From: Prochlorococcus marinus str. MIT 0919
GTDB taxonomy: Bacteria > Cyanobacteriota > Cyanobacteriia > PCC-6307 > Cyanobiaceae
Length of the DNA stretch: 64,000 nucleotides
Assembly (NCBI RefSeq): GCF_027359375.1
Contig: NZ_CP114779.1
Span: 186,001 to 250,000 of the forward strand
Direction of reading: 5' to 3'
The notes beneath the pieces were generated by a model. The model searched no databases and had not been told where the DNA came from. It worked only from the letters and a program-made list of their open reading frames with translations. Below, piece after piece: positions 63,226 through 64,000 of the stretch. The position numbers and the translations under genes are program-made. How positions within the stretch are numbered: the first letter of the stretch is position 1; the number at the start of each line of letters is the position of its first letter.

Positions 63226-64000
63226 ATGAACCTACCTGACTTTAACCCTACTAATAGCCAAGATCAATGGAATCGCTTTAAAGAGCTTTTATGGCATGAT
63301 GAGCAGCTTGGTTTTTGGCTAGATATAAGCAGAATGAAAATTAATAAGAACCATCTTGAAGAGCTAGAACCAAAATTTATAAAAGCCTTTGAGGCACTTT
63401 CTTCTTTAGAAAATGGATCAATAGCGAATCAAGATGAAAAAAGAATGGTTGGTCACTATTGGCTTAGATGTCCAGAACTTGCTCCAACTTTAGATATAAC
63501 TAAATTAATAAGTGAAGAAATCGATCAAATTATTGATTTTTCAAAGGGAATATTATCTTCTTTGATTAAAACAGAAGAAGGTGAATCATTTACAGATGTT
63601 CTTTGGATTGGAATAGGAGGTAGTGGTCTTGGACCACTTTTAATCACTCAATCACTCCAAGAATTAAATCAAGGACTTAATTTTCATTTCTTAGATAATG
63701 TTGACCCTATAGGTTTGGAAAAGACACTTAATTCTTTAGGTGAGAATATTTCAAAAACATTATTTGTTGTAGTTAGTAAATCTGGAGGCACACCAGAACC
63801 TCAAATTGCAATGGATCAAGCTCGAAATTATGTCAAAAATAAAAATCTACAATGGTCTTCCCGAGCAGTTGCTGTAACCATGCAAGGAAGTCGTCTTTAC
63901 AATTTAGCAACTTCTGAAGGATGGCTAAAGTCATTTGATTTGCCAGATTGGGTAGGAGGTCGAACAAGTATTACTGGAGCTGTAGGCTTGTTGCCACTAG
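63226..64000 (+). CDS. pgi: Glucose-6-phosphate isomerase, 5' part
   Basis: The frame opens at ATG 63226 and runs off the window after ~258 codons, so only the N-terminal half is seen. VLWIGIGGSGLGPLLITQSL is the phosphate-binding segment and VVSKSGGTPEPQIAMDQA is the family signature. DWVGGRTSITGAVGLLPL is near the right edge. Interconverts glucose-6- and fructose-6-phosphate. The 180-base gap before it (63046-63225) shows no gene. Confidence 0.95.
   Translation, partial: MNLPDFNPTNSQDQWNRFKELLWHDEQLGFWLDISRMKINKNHLEELEPKFIKAFEALSSLENGSIANQDEKRMVGHYWLRCPELAPTLDITKLISEEIDQIIDFSKGILSSLIKTEEGESFTDVLWIGIGGSGLGPLLITQSLQELNQGLNFHFLDNVDPIGLEKTLNSLGENISKTLFVVVSKSGGTPEPQIAMDQARNYVKNKNLQWSSRAVAVTMQGSRLYNLATSEGWLKSFDLPDWVGGRTSITGAVGLLPL

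Noticed and set aside
1-64000. CRISPR array, prophage or insertion sequence
   Set aside because: No regularly spaced direct repeats, integrase, transposase or terminal inverted repeats were seen on either strand.

Overview
The window reads as chromosomal DNA of a marine picocyanobacterium, most likely a low-GC Prochlorococcus. It is strongly AT-rich. It carries oxygenic-photosynthesis genes (psaK, petN, psb29/thf1), an SLH-domain cyanobacterial porin, and several protein families I associate with cyanobacteria (DUF3104, DUF3110, DUF2499/DUF3593, DUF2939, DUF2103). Genes are tightly packed and many are very short. The exact strain cannot be told from the window. No integrase, transposase, prophage or CRISPR array is visible.

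Layout. 0-3.7 kb: the 3' end of a MidA-type methyltransferase gene, aroB, purK, a 6S RNA just downstream of purK, and a GNAT acetyltransferase. 3.8-12.2 kb: a tract of small, mostly uncharacterised genes, including several of 32-58 codons found by reading the gaps by eye, with one large GT-C glycosyltransferase. 12.3-26.4 kb: a full type IV pilus locus. A plus-strand operon holds a secreted protein, the PilQ secretin, PilN, PilO, two small hydrophobic-start proteins, a prepilin and PilM. It converges on a minus-strand operon running large Cys-rich prepilin, PilB, PilT, PilC. A PilP-like lipoprotein, a PilA-like major pilin and the PilD prepilin peptidase follow. 26.5-28 kb: porin. 28.2-32.5 kb: a second tract of small orphan genes, several secreted or lipidated, with a gap at 30.3-30.6 kb that could encode a structured RNA.

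32.5-64 kb is housekeeping: petN, psb29, clpP, ftsH, a MacB-type permease, pyk, a MazG-like hydrolase, yggT, scpB, ilvA, dxs, an FAD reductase, psaK, DUF3593/DUF2499, a peroxiredoxin, rpmB, htpG, a 2[4Fe-4S] ferredoxin, hisZ, an inositol-monophosphatase-family gene, tRNA-Ser(GGA), pstCAB, dnaK-dnaJ, a DUF3110 gene, murQ, a cyclophilin, ribBA, argC, purN and the start of pgi, which runs off the window.

How it fits together. The pilus locus has every class of core part needed to build and retract a type IV pilus: secretin, alignment subcomplex M/N/O/P, platform, extension and retraction ATPases, pilins and peptidase. Its unusual points are a giant Cys-rich pilin, a PilM with a long disordered tail ending in a duplicated motif, two uncharacterised operon members, and a leader motif shared by two prepilins. 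Most other items of interest are unannotated-size small membrane proteins and possible RNA genes.
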